Assembly (NCBI GenBank): GCA_038884455.1
Contig: JAWABU010000005.1
Coordinates: forward strand, 1 to 57,205
Direction: 5' to 3'
DNA: 57,205 bases
Source of the DNA: Candidatus Thermoplasmatota archaeon
GTDB taxonomy: Archaea; Thermoplasmatota; E2; DHVEG-1
Positions 34,040-42,506 of the stretch are shown here, one piece after another; the stretch's first letter is position 1, and each line of letters opens with the position of its first letter. The notes beneath the pieces were generated by a model. That model saw nothing but the letters and a program-made list of their open reading frames with translations, did not search any database and had not been told where the DNA came from. Made by a program: the position numbers and the translations under genes.

Positions 34040-34551
34040 TGCCATCGCATCGTCACCACCACCATTACCATAGTCATCATCACCACCATTACCATAGTCA
34101 TCATCACCACCATTACCATAGTCATCCTCACAGCTCAAACCAACCGAAACATGTTACTGAAAGAATCTTTGCACTCCCCTTAAAAACAGATATCCCGCAC
34201 CAATTTTCAATTTACAAAAAAATAACAAAATATGGAGGATGGTTTGAAAATTTATTTGCGCAATCTCAACACCAAACAGTTGTGAAAACAAACCATGAAG
34301 AATTTGATTCAAACTACCTTCTCCTCACTGAAACCAATGCCAATACAGAACAGATTATAGCATTTAGTCTGAAACTATATCCATTACTTGAAAAGCATCT
34401 TGGGAACATCAAACAGATAGTGGTTGGTCAAATGATAAACATCTGTACCATTTCTTTTAACAAAAATATCTGTTTCATCCGTTTTGATCGAACAGCAAAA
34501 GATATTCGGTCGTATTACAATTTAGCAAGTGATCTTCTTTATTTTTCATAA
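34039..34551 (+). CDS. Histidine-rich protein; C-terminal piece of the split gene
   Basis: 170 residues from the ATG at 34039, which overlaps the previous stop and has AGGGAGGA about 10 nt upstream. Residues 4-32 are a His/Tyr/Ser tandem repeat (HHHHHYHS units). The rest, from about residue 36 (ERIFALPLKTDIPHQFSIYK) to the end, is an alpha/beta-looking domain with no motif I can name. The site directly behind the hydrogenase protease, plus about 20 histidines, invites a nickel-binding idea. Repeat expansion of a broken gene explains it equally well. Confidence 0.5.
   Translation: MPSHRHHHHYHSHHHHHYHSHHHHHYHSHPHSSNQPKHVTERIFALPLKTDIPHQFSIYKKITKYGGWFENLFAQSQHQTVVKTNHEEFDSNYLLLTETNANTEQIIAFSLKLYPLLEKHLGNIKQIVVGQMINICTISFNKNICFIRFDRTAKDIRSYYNLASDLLYFS
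34048..34131 (+). repeat. 24-bp in-frame tandem repeat encoding HHHHHYHS
   Basis: The unit CATCATCACCACCATTACCA plus TAGT occurs at 34075-34098 and 34099-34122 as perfect copies. A slightly altered 27-nt first copy is at 34048-34074, and a partial copy (CATCCTCAC) follows. All units keep the reading frame. The near identity of the copies suggests recent slippage expansion. Confidence 0.92.
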
Positions 34552-34685
34552 AAGAATTTTTTATCGTTTTTCCATGATTTTCATTCTGTCTTTTTATTGA
34601 ACTACGTTTTGACTATGTATACTACTGAACAGAATAAAAAAGGAAACCAACAATCCATTGCTATCAAAAAATTGCACCCTTTTGT
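34552..34685. terminator. T-rich spacer between convergent genes
   Basis: The spacer between the split gene and ubiA has T runs on the plus strand (ATTTTTTATCGTTTTTCC) and A runs that read as T runs on the minus strand near 34636-34642. Poly-U terminators for both convergent units are plausible. I see no hairpin or gene. Confidence 0.35.
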
Positions 34686-35579
34686 TTAATATACCACATC
34701 TAAAATCAGTGAAACCGAATAAATCAGCATCGTACTATGAAAGAAGGGCAACGCCTTTAATGCTGCCTGCCGGGTTTGCCTTCTGATGATACCGACATTT
34801 GCAATTCCTAGTACTATAAAACCAATTGCAAAACCAATCAATGCAATAATTCCCTGACGGAGAACAAAAATCGCTGCCATAGCATAATGAATAATCGTAA
34901 AAAAAGTTATCCAGATCATACTTCCGGTAAAACCATATAGAATAGTAATTGATTGCATCCTCCGCGCTTGGTCGTTAAGCTCGTCAACCATATCATTGAC
35001 TGCAAGATGTGCTAAGGAAAAGGGATAAAAAAACAAAAAATACAACAAAGCAGTTATATCAGGATGGCCAACCATAAGATACCCCGCAACAGGAAACAAG
35101 GCAAAATCAGTTCGACCGATAAGCTGTACGATCGGATATTTCTGTTTTCGTTTATGTATCTGGTAAAAATATTCAACACTATAACAATACGCAGTTATTA
35201 GTACAAGATACAACGAATGTGGATGGGGAAGGGTTGCAATGACAAGCAACGTGAGTGCTACCAGAATAAAAAAAAGACCGAGCGCCTGATTCGGATGGAG
35301 AAGTCCTTCTCCAACTGGTCGTTTTTTAAACACGCGCCAGTATCTGGTTAACGTCGGATCAATGTCCTTTTGATCAAGATGTCGATCAACATAATCATTG
35401 AGTACCAAACCAGCTTCAAAACCACAGAGTCCAATAATTACTGCTTTGAGTAGGGTAACCCAATCAAAACAACGATACTGTGCACATCCAAGAAAAAAAC
35501 CAGAACAGAATAAAATCGGCCAAGCAAAACCAAACTGAAATCTGGTGAGATCAATATATGCTTTCACTGAATTTTTCAT
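34686..35579 (-). CDS. UbiA-family prenyltransferase
   Basis: 297 residues with about eight to nine transmembrane helices. The two Asp-rich motifs of the UbiA superfamily are seen: NDYVDRHLDQKD near residue 61 and NDMVDELND near residue 194, which bind prenyl diphosphate through Mg2+. Members make archaeal ether lipids, quinones, haem O or chlorophyll-type products. The substrate cannot be read here. It lies 9 nt after the fumarase beta gene and is probably in the same operon, which could hint at a quinone role, but that is inference. Confidence 0.85.
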   Translation of the reverse strand: MKNSVKAYIDLTRFQFGFAWPILFCSGFFLGCAQYRCFDWVTLLKAVIIGLCGFEAGLVLNDYVDRHLDQKDIDPTLTRYWRVFKKRPVGEGLLHPNQALGLFFILVALTLLVIATLPHPHSLYLVLITAYCYSVEYFYQIHKRKQKYPIVQLIGRTDFALFPVAGYLMVGHPDITALLYFLFFYPFSLAHLAVNDMVDELNDQARRMQSITILYGFTGSMIWITFFTIIHYAMAAIFVLRQGIIALIGFAIGFIVLGIANVGIIRRQTRQAALKALPFFHSTMLIYSVSLILDVVY

Positions 35580-35588
35580 GATTTTTTC

Positions 35589-36134
35589 CTATCGATTGCT
35601 TTCATGTCTATACAGAGATCTTCCATGGGCATCCAACGCAACTATCAAGGGTCCAAATTCGCAAACATCAAAAATCCAAACTGCTTCAACCATACCAAGT
35701 TCTTCTAACCAATACACATTTTTAACTTCTTGTATGGCCTTAGCAGCAAGAACTCCTGCACCACCCGTATATGAAGCATAAATACTGGAGTTTGCTTGTA
35801 ATGCTTCCTGCGTTTTCTCCCCCATGCCACCTTTGCCGATAATGCAACTAAAACCGTATCGTTTGAGAATTGCTGCTTCGTACTCCTCCATCCTGCTGCT
35901 TGTTGTTGGCCCTGCAGAAAGAACAACCCACCGATCGTGTTCTTTTTTCATCAGCGGCCCACAGTGATATAGTGCCATATCTGCTGTTATAAAAGATGCT
36001 TTTCTTCTGTTGAGGAGTTTTTTATGTGCCTGGTCACGAGCAGTACAAAGTATTCCTGTGACGTATAAGATATCGCCGACGCGAATTTTTTTTCGTAGAT
36101 CCTTTTTTAAAGGTAACGTACAATAATATTCCAT
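35589..36134 (-). CDS. fumB: Class I fumarate hydratase, beta subunit
   Basis: 181 residues from the ATG at 36134, one base after the alpha stop; an in-frame start at 36164 would overlap the alpha gene. The beta subunit of the iron-sulfur fumarase forms part of the active site. Characteristic pieces are LRVGD-like IRVGDILYVTG, CTARDQAHKKL, YHCGPLMKK, AGPTTSSRMEEYE, GKGGMG and EFGPLIVALDAHG. Two-subunit class I fumarases are common in archaea and anaerobes. It acts in either direction between fumarate and malate. Confidence 0.9.
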   Translation of the reverse strand: MEYYCTLPLKKDLRKKIRVGDILYVTGILCTARDQAHKKLLNRRKASFITADMALYHCGPLMKKEHDRWVVLSAGPTTSSRMEEYEAAILKRYGFSCIIGKGGMGEKTQEALQANSSIYASYTGGAGVLAAKAIQEVKNVYWLEELGMVEAVWIFDVCEFGPLIVALDAHGRSLYRHESNR

Positions 36135-36135
36135 G

Positions 36136-36996
36136 TTAAAGTATCTCCCAGGATAGATCTGCATTGATGATCATGGTAGCATGACGATTCGCCCAACATT
36201 GCATAATAAGTCCAACAGGCATACTTGCGGGATGACACGGTGCAGTTTCAATATGTGCAGCAAGCACTGTTGTTTTTCCACCAAGACCCATAGGACCTAT
36301 ACCTGTCTGATTGCACTGGCGTATTATTTTTTGTTCTCTCTGCGCAAGTATCTTATCTGGATGTGGAGCACCTAGTGGTCTGAGCAGTGCATATTTTGCT
36401 AGTTGAAGACATTGATCTGCACTCCCGCCAATACCGATGCCAAGTATTGTTGGTGGACATGGTTTTCCACCAGCTTCTCGCACTGCATCAACGATCAGCT
36501 GTTCGATTCTATCAAACTGTGTTGACGGTGCAAGCATCCAAAGTTTACTCATGTTTTCACTCCCGCTTCCTTTTGGAAAAGCAGTAATGGTTGCATGCGA
36601 ACCAGAGGTATACTCATAGATGAGGTGTGGACTCAGATCCGCGGTATTTAAGCAGGTATTTTTTCGTGAAATAGGATCAACAGCATTCGGACGGATTGGA
36701 ATTTCAGTAGTTGCTCTGATAACTGCTTGTTGGATCCATGTTTTGATCTGCGGCGAATATGGAAAATTTTGACCAATCTTCACAAAAAAAGTAAGAATGC
36801 CGGTGTCTTGACAAAGAGGTACTTTGGTTTTTTGAGCAGTTTCGACTGCTTTCAGCATCGTTTTAATCTGGAGTTTTGCAACACCATGTTCTTTGGTAAG
36901 TGCGTGCTGTAATGCGATGGTAACATCATTTGGCAGTTCGGTTTCTGCTTTTTTAATCAGCTGTATGATCCCTTCCTCAACTGTTTTTTCGGACAT
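36136..36996 (-). CDS. fumA: Class I fumarate hydratase, alpha subunit
   Basis: 286 residues. The [4Fe-4S] ligand cysteines are in VPLCQDTGILTFF, KPCPPTILGIGIGGSADQC and the RQCNQTGIGPMGLGG region. PKGSGSENMSKLWM and GLGGKTTVLA are family landmarks. It pairs with the beta subunit encoded immediately downstream. A minus-strand TATA (GTATTTATAAG, about 37028-37038) lies about 36 nt before the ATG, so this gene starts the fumarase-UbiA unit, separate from the ATP-citrate lyase operon upstream. Confidence 0.92.
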   Translation of the reverse strand: MSEKTVEEGIIQLIKKAETELPNDVTIALQHALTKEHGVAKLQIKTMLKAVETAQKTKVPLCQDTGILTFFVKIGQNFPYSPQIKTWIQQAVIRATTEIPIRPNAVDPISRKNTCLNTADLSPHLIYEYTSGSHATITAFPKGSGSENMSKLWMLAPSTQFDRIEQLIVDAVREAGGKPCPPTILGIGIGGSADQCLQLAKYALLRPLGAPHPDKILAQREQKIIRQCNQTGIGPMGLGGKTTVLAAHIETAPCHPASMPVGLIMQCWANRHATMIINADLSWEIL

Positions 36997-37096
36997 GCCT
37001 ACAGGTAGGGTTAAACACGAACCAACTTATAAATACATTTTTTTTAGAAAAATTTTAGAAAAAGAGAAGAAAAAAGACGTGTTTATGGGAATGCTT

Positions 37097-39343
37097 TTAG
37101 GCATTCACCAAAGCTACTGTTTGTAATGCTTGGTTGAACGTCTGACTGGGGCGCATTGCTTTTGATGCAAGGGCATCATCAGGTTTGTAGTATCCACCGA
37201 GGTCAACAGGTTTTCCCTGAGCAGCATTTAGTTCCTGGAGTATTTTCTGTTCGTTTTCTTTCAGTGTTTTTGCAAGCACAGCAAAACGTTTCTGGAGTTC
37301 TTTATCTTTGGTTTGTGCTGCAAGTGCTTCTGCCCAGTACATGGTAAGGTAGAAATGACTGCCGCGGTTGTCAAGCTCATGAACTTTCGGAGATGGTGAT
37401 TTATTGTTCTGTAAATATTTTTCGATTGCAGTATCAAGAGTTTCTGCAAGAATTTTCGCTTTGGTATTGTTCGTTCGGCTGCTGTAATGTTCAAGAGATG
37501 GAACAAGTGCGAGAAATTCACCGAGTGAATCCCATCTGAGATGGCCTTCCTGTTGGAATTGCTGGACGTGCTTTGGTGCCGACCCTCCTGATCCTGTTTC
37601 AAACAAACCTCCGCCATTCATAAGTGGAATAATTGAATACATTTTTGCACTGGTTCCAACCTCAAGAATTGGGAAGAGATCAGTCAGATAATCACGAAGG
37701 ACATTTCCAGTGACCGCGATAATGTTGTTTCCTTTTTTGATTTCTTTGCAGGTATGTAAGGTTGCTTCAGCAGGAGCCATGATGTGTATTTCGAGGTTTT
37801 TGGTATCATAGTCTTTGAGATAGGTGTTTACTTTTTTGATGAGTTGTGCATCATGCGGGCGTGTTTTATCTAGCCAAAATACAATTGGATATCCAGTTGC
37901 TTGTGCTCTGGTTACTGCAAGTTTTACCCAATCTCGAATCGCAGGATCTTTTGTGTGGCAGAGACGCCAAATATCACCCTCTTCTACAGGATGTTCAAAC
38001 AGTGTTTCTCCTGATTGTGATACAACCCTGACGGTCCCATCGTTTGGTATCTCAAAGGTTTTGTCATGAGATCCGTATTCCTCGGCTTTTTGTGCCATCA
38101 AACCAATGTTTTGGACCGAACCCATTGTTTTCGGATCAAATGCACCATGTTGTTTACAAAAATCAATGACGGTTTCATACACTTTTGCATAGCTGCTGTC
38201 TGGGATGACAAATTTGGTGTCATGAAGTTTTCCATCAGGTCCATACATTTGTCCTGAATTTCGAATTGCAGCAGGCATCGAAGCATCGATGATCACATCG
38301 CTGGGAACGTGGAGGTTGGTGATGCCTTTTTCTGCATTCACCATGGCAAGTTTTGGTCGTTTCTGATAGCATTGTTGTATGTCCTGTTCAATCTCTTTTC
38401 GTTTTTCTTCAGGAAGCATCTGGATTTTTGCATATAAGTCGCCAAGACCGTTGTTCGGGTTGACACCGAGTTCTTTGAATGTTGTTTTATGTTTTTCGAA
38501 CACATCATTGAAAAAAACAGATACCACATGGCCGAAGAGGATAGGATCTGATACTTTCATCATGGTTGCTTTCAGATGGACTGAAAACAGTATGTCTTTT
38601 TTTGCTGCATCGTTGATTTGTTTTTCTAAAAATTTTCGTAATGCTTTTTTTCGCATTACTGTCGCGTCGATAATATCTCCTTCATTGAGCAGTATTTTAT
38701 CTTTTAAAATGGTTGGTGATCCATCTTTTCTAATAAGTTCAATCTTTGCGTTACCTGCGGTTTCCTTGGTGATTGTTGTTGACTGTTCGTTTTCCTGATA
38801 GTTATCACGGTTCATGTAAGCGACATGGGATTTTGATTTTTTTGACCAGTTTCCCATAAAATGTGGATTGTTTTTTGCATAGTTTTTGACTGAAGCAGGG
38901 ACCCGTCGGTCAGAGTTGCCCATACGGAGAACCGGGTTGACTGCACTACCTTTGATTTTATCATACCTTGCTTTGATTTCTTGTTCTTTTTCGTTTTTCG
39001 GTTCTTCTGGATAGTCAGGTATTTTGTATCCTTTGTTTTGGAGTTCTTTGATTGCTGCTTTCAGTTGCGGTACCGATGCACTGATACAAGGGAGTTTAAT
39101 GATATTTGCTTCTGGTTTTTTCACAAGGTCTCCTAGATAGGCGAGATCATCGGTTTGTTTTTGTGCAGGGGTTAAATATTCAGGAAAATTCGCAATGATT
39201 CTTCCGGCAAGAGAGATATCTCGTATTTCAACTGGTACATCAGCAGCATCGGTAAATGTTTTAACAATAGGGAGGAATGAATAGGTTGCTAGTGCTGGCG
39301 CCTCGTCAACTTTGGTGTAGATAATTTTTTCATTCGTAGTCAT
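37097..39343 (-). CDS. icd: Monomeric NADP-type isocitrate dehydrogenase
   Basis: 748 residues from the ATG at 39343, five bases after the aclA stop region and behind GGAAGGTG. The size and sequence match the monomeric isocitrate dehydrogenase family (about 740 residues), not the usual archaeal dimeric type. Landmarks include [11 protein letters not shown] near the N-terminus, [39 protein letters not shown] and [15 protein letters not shown] near residue 590. The family is NADP-specific. In this operon it would carboxylate 2-oxoglutarate to isocitrate reductively, or run oxidatively. The gene is last in the acn-acl-icd operon and looks of bacterial origin. Confidence 0.92.
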   Translation of the reverse strand: MTTNEKIIYTKVDEAPALATYSFLPIVKTFTDAADVPVEIRDISLAGRIIANFPEYLTPAQKQTDDLAYLGDLVKKPEANIIKLPCISASVPQLKAAIKELQNKGYKIPDYPEEPKNEKEQEIKARYDKIKGSAVNPVLRMGNSDRRVPASVKNYAKNNPHFMGNWSKKSKSHVAYMNRDNYQENEQSTTITKETAGNAKIELIRKDGSPTILKDKILLNEGDIIDATVMRKKALRKFLEKQINDAAKKDILFSVHLKATMMKVSDPILFGHVVSVFFNDVFEKHKTTFKELGVNPNNGLGDLYAKIQMLPEEKRKEIEQDIQQCYQKRPKLAMVNAEKGITNLHVPSDVIIDASMPAAIRNSGQMYGPDGKLHDTKFVIPDSSYAKVYETVIDFCKQHGAFDPKTMGSVQNIGLMAQKAEEYGSHDKTFEIPNDGTVRVVSQSGETLFEHPVEEGDIWRLCHTKDPAIRDWVKLAVTRAQATGYPIVFWLDKTRPHDAQLIKKVNTYLKDYDTKNLEIHIMAPAEATLHTCKEIKKGNNIIAVTGNVLRDYLTDLFPILEVGTSAKMYSIIPLMNGGGLFETGSGGSAPKHVQQFQQEGHLRWDSLGEFLALVPSLEHYSSRTNNTKAKILAETLDTAIEKYLQNNKSPSPKVHELDNRGSHFYLTMYWAEALAAQTKDKELQKRFAVLAKTLKENEQKILQELNAAQGKPVDLGGYYKPDDALASKAMRPSQTFNQALQTVALVNA

Positions 39344-39350
39344 TATTTTT

Positions 39351-41210
39351 TCACCTTCCTTTGTGTTCAGGTTCAGGGAGCATATAGGCGATGTCATCCC
39401 AGGGGTGTCGATAGAGTCCTTGTTTGAGTCGTTTCTGGTCAAGATGATGCCCGATTAGGCCAATGCTTCTACCAAGGACAAATAAACCGTTCAACGCACC
39501 CATTTTGATATACTCATCAGCTTCTTGTTTTGGCATCTCATTGCGGAGCATATCAGCAAAACACACGCCAATGCATCCGTCAACATTTAAAATCAGGTTA
39601 TCACGTTTTGACGTAGTAATTTTTTCGACTTCAAGTGCGTAATCAAGCACTGATGTTTTTTTGAAATGTTTCTTTGCGTATTCTTTGATGATAGTTACCC
39701 GCATGTCTGGATTATGAATGGATTTGATTCGATGACCAATGCCTTGAATGTTGACGCCTTTGTTCTTCATTTCAGTGACAAACTGTTGCGGTGTTTTTCC
39801 TTCGTCAAGCGCTTGGGAAAACATTTGTGCAGCACCATCAACTGCTCCTCCGAATCGAGGACCAATGGTGAGCATCCCTGAGACCAGCGATGAGATGAGA
39901 TCTTTTCCTGCTCGCGTTGCAACAATCGTGTTATGAGCACCAGATACTGCAGGGCCATGATCTGCAGTAACCATGATTGCCATTTCAATAAACTTGGTTG
40001 CATATTTTGGTAACAGTTTCTTAAACCAGAGAAGACTGAGAACACCACCAATCCCGATATCTTGTTCGAAAACCTCAGTGATGGTCATGGTAGCATAGAT
40101 AAGTTCTTCTCCCCGGTCATCAGAAATTGTACTAATAAAATTCGTTGGCCGTCGTACAAGTTTTGCTTTCACTGCAGCATTATAATCCATAGGTACCTTA
40201 GGTACTTGTGGTTCGGGTTTTGGTACAATGATTTTCTTTTTCACTAGTTCGTTGTAAACTTGGTTGATTTTTTCACCGTAATCGTCAAAAGAGTTTGGAA
40301 CGATTGCTCCTGCTGCTTTGAGTGCAGCGTTTTTTGCATCAGCAGTTTCAGCATCAGAACCTGCCTTTGCACCAGCGTGGCCAAACTGTACCTCAGTTTT
40401 AAATGCTTTTGAACAAGTTCCTGTTACCCACATAACCAATGGTTTCGTAATCTGTTTTTTCTTGAGGGCCTCAACGATATTGTATTCATCACCACCACCA
40501 ACTTCGCCAAGACAGACCAGCATTTTAATCTCAGGATTTTTTTCAAATCGGAGGAGGTGATCAAGGAGTGTTGTGCCTGGGTAACGGTCACCACCGATTG
40601 CAATTCCTTCATAGAGTCCATCTGTGTTTTGAGCGATAATGTTGTACGCCTCATTACTTAAACCGCCTGATTTTGAGACGAAACCAACAGAGCCAGGCCG
40701 GTGAAGTTTTGATTCGATGATGTTTTCAATGGTTCCACCGGTGTTACCGATTTTAAACGCCCCAGCCATGATGCCACCAACTGTCGCAGGTCCAATGATT
40801 ACTTTTCCAAGTTTTTTTGCTTTGACGATGAGTTCTTTCATTCTTCGTTCTGGAACTCCTTCAGCGATGATCACTACGGTTCGTATCTGCGGATATTCAA
40901 ATGCTTCAAGGGTTGATGATACTGCGGATCGGAATGATGCAAAGTTAATCATTACATCCACATTGGGATGGTTTGCTGCTGCATTTTTCATGAGTTTGTA
41001 TACTGGGATGAGGATTTCTTTTGGTCCGTAGAAAAACTTCTGAAAACTGTCACTGCCGGTCGGATTGATAATCGCAGCAACCGATGGTGTTTTTCGACCA
41101 GCGACATAATCGAAATCAAGCATTCGTTGCACTGCATTGGTCTGCATGTTATAGATAAATGATTGGGTCTCTTTACTAAAAAGCAGATAGTCTTTTTTTT
41201 GTGGCGGCAT
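39351..41210 (-). CDS. aclA: ATP-citrate lyase, large (citryl-CoA synthetase alpha/lyase) subunit
   Basis: 619 residues. The N-terminal half is like succinyl-CoA synthetase alpha: [31 protein letters not shown], and the phospho-His in [11 protein letters not shown] near residue 275. The C-terminal half is the citrate-synthase-like lyase domain: [38 protein letters not shown] and [16 protein letters not shown]. That fused lyase domain separates it from plain succinyl-CoA synthetase. With the second subunit it cleaves citrate with ATP and CoA to acetyl-CoA and oxaloacetate. GGAGG lies just upstream of the ATG. The size is close to the bacterial AclA (about 608). Confidence 0.93.
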   Translation of the reverse strand: MPPQKKDYLLFSKETQSFIYNMQTNAVQRMLDFDYVAGRKTPSVAAIINPTGSDSFQKFFYGPKEILIPVYKLMKNAAANHPNVDVMINFASFRSAVSSTLEAFEYPQIRTVVIIAEGVPERRMKELIVKAKKLGKVIIGPATVGGIMAGAFKIGNTGGTIENIIESKLHRPGSVGFVSKSGGLSNEAYNIIAQNTDGLYEGIAIGGDRYPGTTLLDHLLRFEKNPEIKMLVCLGEVGGGDEYNIVEALKKKQITKPLVMWVTGTCSKAFKTEVQFGHAGAKAGSDAETADAKNAALKAAGAIVPNSFDDYGEKINQVYNELVKKKIIVPKPEPQVPKVPMDYNAAVKAKLVRRPTNFISTISDDRGEELIYATMTITEVFEQDIGIGGVLSLLWFKKLLPKYATKFIEMAIMVTADHGPAVSGAHNTIVATRAGKDLISSLVSGMLTIGPRFGGAVDGAAQMFSQALDEGKTPQQFVTEMKNKGVNIQGIGHRIKSIHNPDMRVTIIKEYAKKHFKKTSVLDYALEVEKITTSKRDNLILNVDGCIGVCFADMLRNEMPKQEADEYIKMGALNGLFVLGRSIGLIGHHLDQKRLKQGLYRHPWDDIAYMLPEPEHKGR

Positions 41211-41212
41211 AT

Positions 41213-42499
41213 CTATTTTCCTCCTTTTATCACATTCATTGCCATAGGAACAATTTTGGTCATATGGGTTTCAGGGCCATACACTTCAATAGGGACTCCG
41301 ATTTCAGTTCCTAAGTCCCGCATGATTCGGAGTCCTTCTTTGTAATTTGGCCCGCCTCGTCTGACAAAAATTTTAATCTTATGATCTCTGAGTTTAGCTT
41401 GGTATTCTCGAATCGCTCGGACAATACCTTTGAACGTGTTGGCAACATCGGTGAAGTTTGCAATACCACCACCAATAATGAGGACTTTTCCTTTTGGGTG
41501 TTTTTTTCGGGTCATGAGATCAAGGATCGTTTTCGCATAAAGATAGGTGAATTCTTCATTTGGGTCTCCTGAGTATTCACCGTAGTTTGCCATTTCATCC
41601 ATACCGCCAAGATCAGTAATTGTATCTGCATAGATGACTGATGCTCCACCACCAGCTACCATCGTCCAAATGCGTCCTTCCGGGTTGAGCACGGTGAGTT
41701 TTAAAGAAGCGCCGGTTTTCGAATCCAGTTCTTCGATGTATGCTTCTTCTTTTGTCAGCATCCGGCCAAATGGTGAGGGGAATTCAAGTTCACCCCATTT
41801 TTTGCCACATTCGAACTCAGCGGTGTCATCAAGTTTTGCTGCAAGATCAAGAGGAACAATAGTATTTCCTGTGACAACAAACGGGTTGATCTCAAGATAC
41901 GCATAGTGGAGGTCTGCGTAGAATTTAAACATATTTTCTATGAAACCGGCAATGAGTGATCTTCGTTCTTTAGGAACGTTGTTAAGGAGCTTTTTTTCGA
42001 TATCTGCAGCAGTTGGATATTCGCCGATTGGTACAAAATAGCGGACTGCTTTTGCATCGATATCACCAACGTTGATTCCTCCTTCATGGTGGAAGAGTAT
42101 TTCATCGCCCTCTCTTTTTGATATAATAGCAAGGTAATGTTCATCTGATTGTTCATGGGGGACAAATGGTTCGACAATGAAATGGTCAAGAATTCCAGTT
42201 ACAGTTCCGACAGTAATTGGTTTGTTGATACGTTCTTTGATCCATTTTTCTGCCTCTTTCCAGTCAGCATTTAGAAGGAGTAATTTGCTTTTTCCCCGTC
42301 GTTTGATCAGTTGATCTGGTTTTACGACTAGTTTTTGTTCTGTTACCCATTTATGCTGTGTTGGTATTTTTTTCAGATCTGTGTCTGGTCCAATAGTTAT
42401 AAATTTGTCCTCAATACAATATTTTCCGTTGGAATATTCTTTGAGCAGACGTGCCATCATACGTTTTCCGTCTGCTTCTCGAATTGCTTTCTGTGCCAT
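41213..42499 (-). CDS. aclB: ATP-citrate lyase, small (ATP-grasp) subunit
   Basis: 428 residues corresponding to the ATP-grasp, citrate-binding half of ATP-citrate lyase. It starts [19 protein letters not shown] behind GGAAGGAG. Family pieces are [71 protein letters not shown] and [19 protein letters not shown]. It binds ATP, phosphorylates the partner's His and binds citrate. It is separated from aclA by only two bases. Gene order aconitase-aclB-aclA-icd follows the reaction chain. Confidence 0.92.
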   Translation of the reverse strand: MAQKAIREADGKRMMARLLKEYSNGKYCIEDKFITIGPDTDLKKIPTQHKWVTEQKLVVKPDQLIKRRGKSKLLLLNADWKEAEKWIKERINKPITVGTVTGILDHFIVEPFVPHEQSDEHYLAIISKREGDEILFHHEGGINVGDIDAKAVRYFVPIGEYPTAADIEKKLLNNVPKERRSLIAGFIENMFKFYADLHYAYLEINPFVVTGNTIVPLDLAAKLDDTAEFECGKKWGELEFPSPFGRMLTKEEAYIEELDSKTGASLKLTVLNPEGRIWTMVAGGGASVIYADTITDLGGMDEMANYGEYSGDPNEEFTYLYAKTILDLMTRKKHPKGKVLIIGGGIANFTDVANTFKGIVRAIREYQAKLRDHKIKIFVRRGGPNYKEGLRIMRDLGTEIGVPIEVYGPETHMTKIVPMAMNVIKGGK

Positions 42500-42506
42500 A
42501 TTTTTT

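Noticed and set aside
34048-34131. CRISPR-like tandem array
   Set aside because: Units are 24 bp, directly adjacent without spacers, and keep a reading frame; this is a coding minisatellite.
39351-42499. Succinyl-CoA synthetase instead of ATP-citrate lyase
   Set aside because: The larger subunit has the complete citrate-synthase-like lyase domain and both subunits are longer than SucCD.
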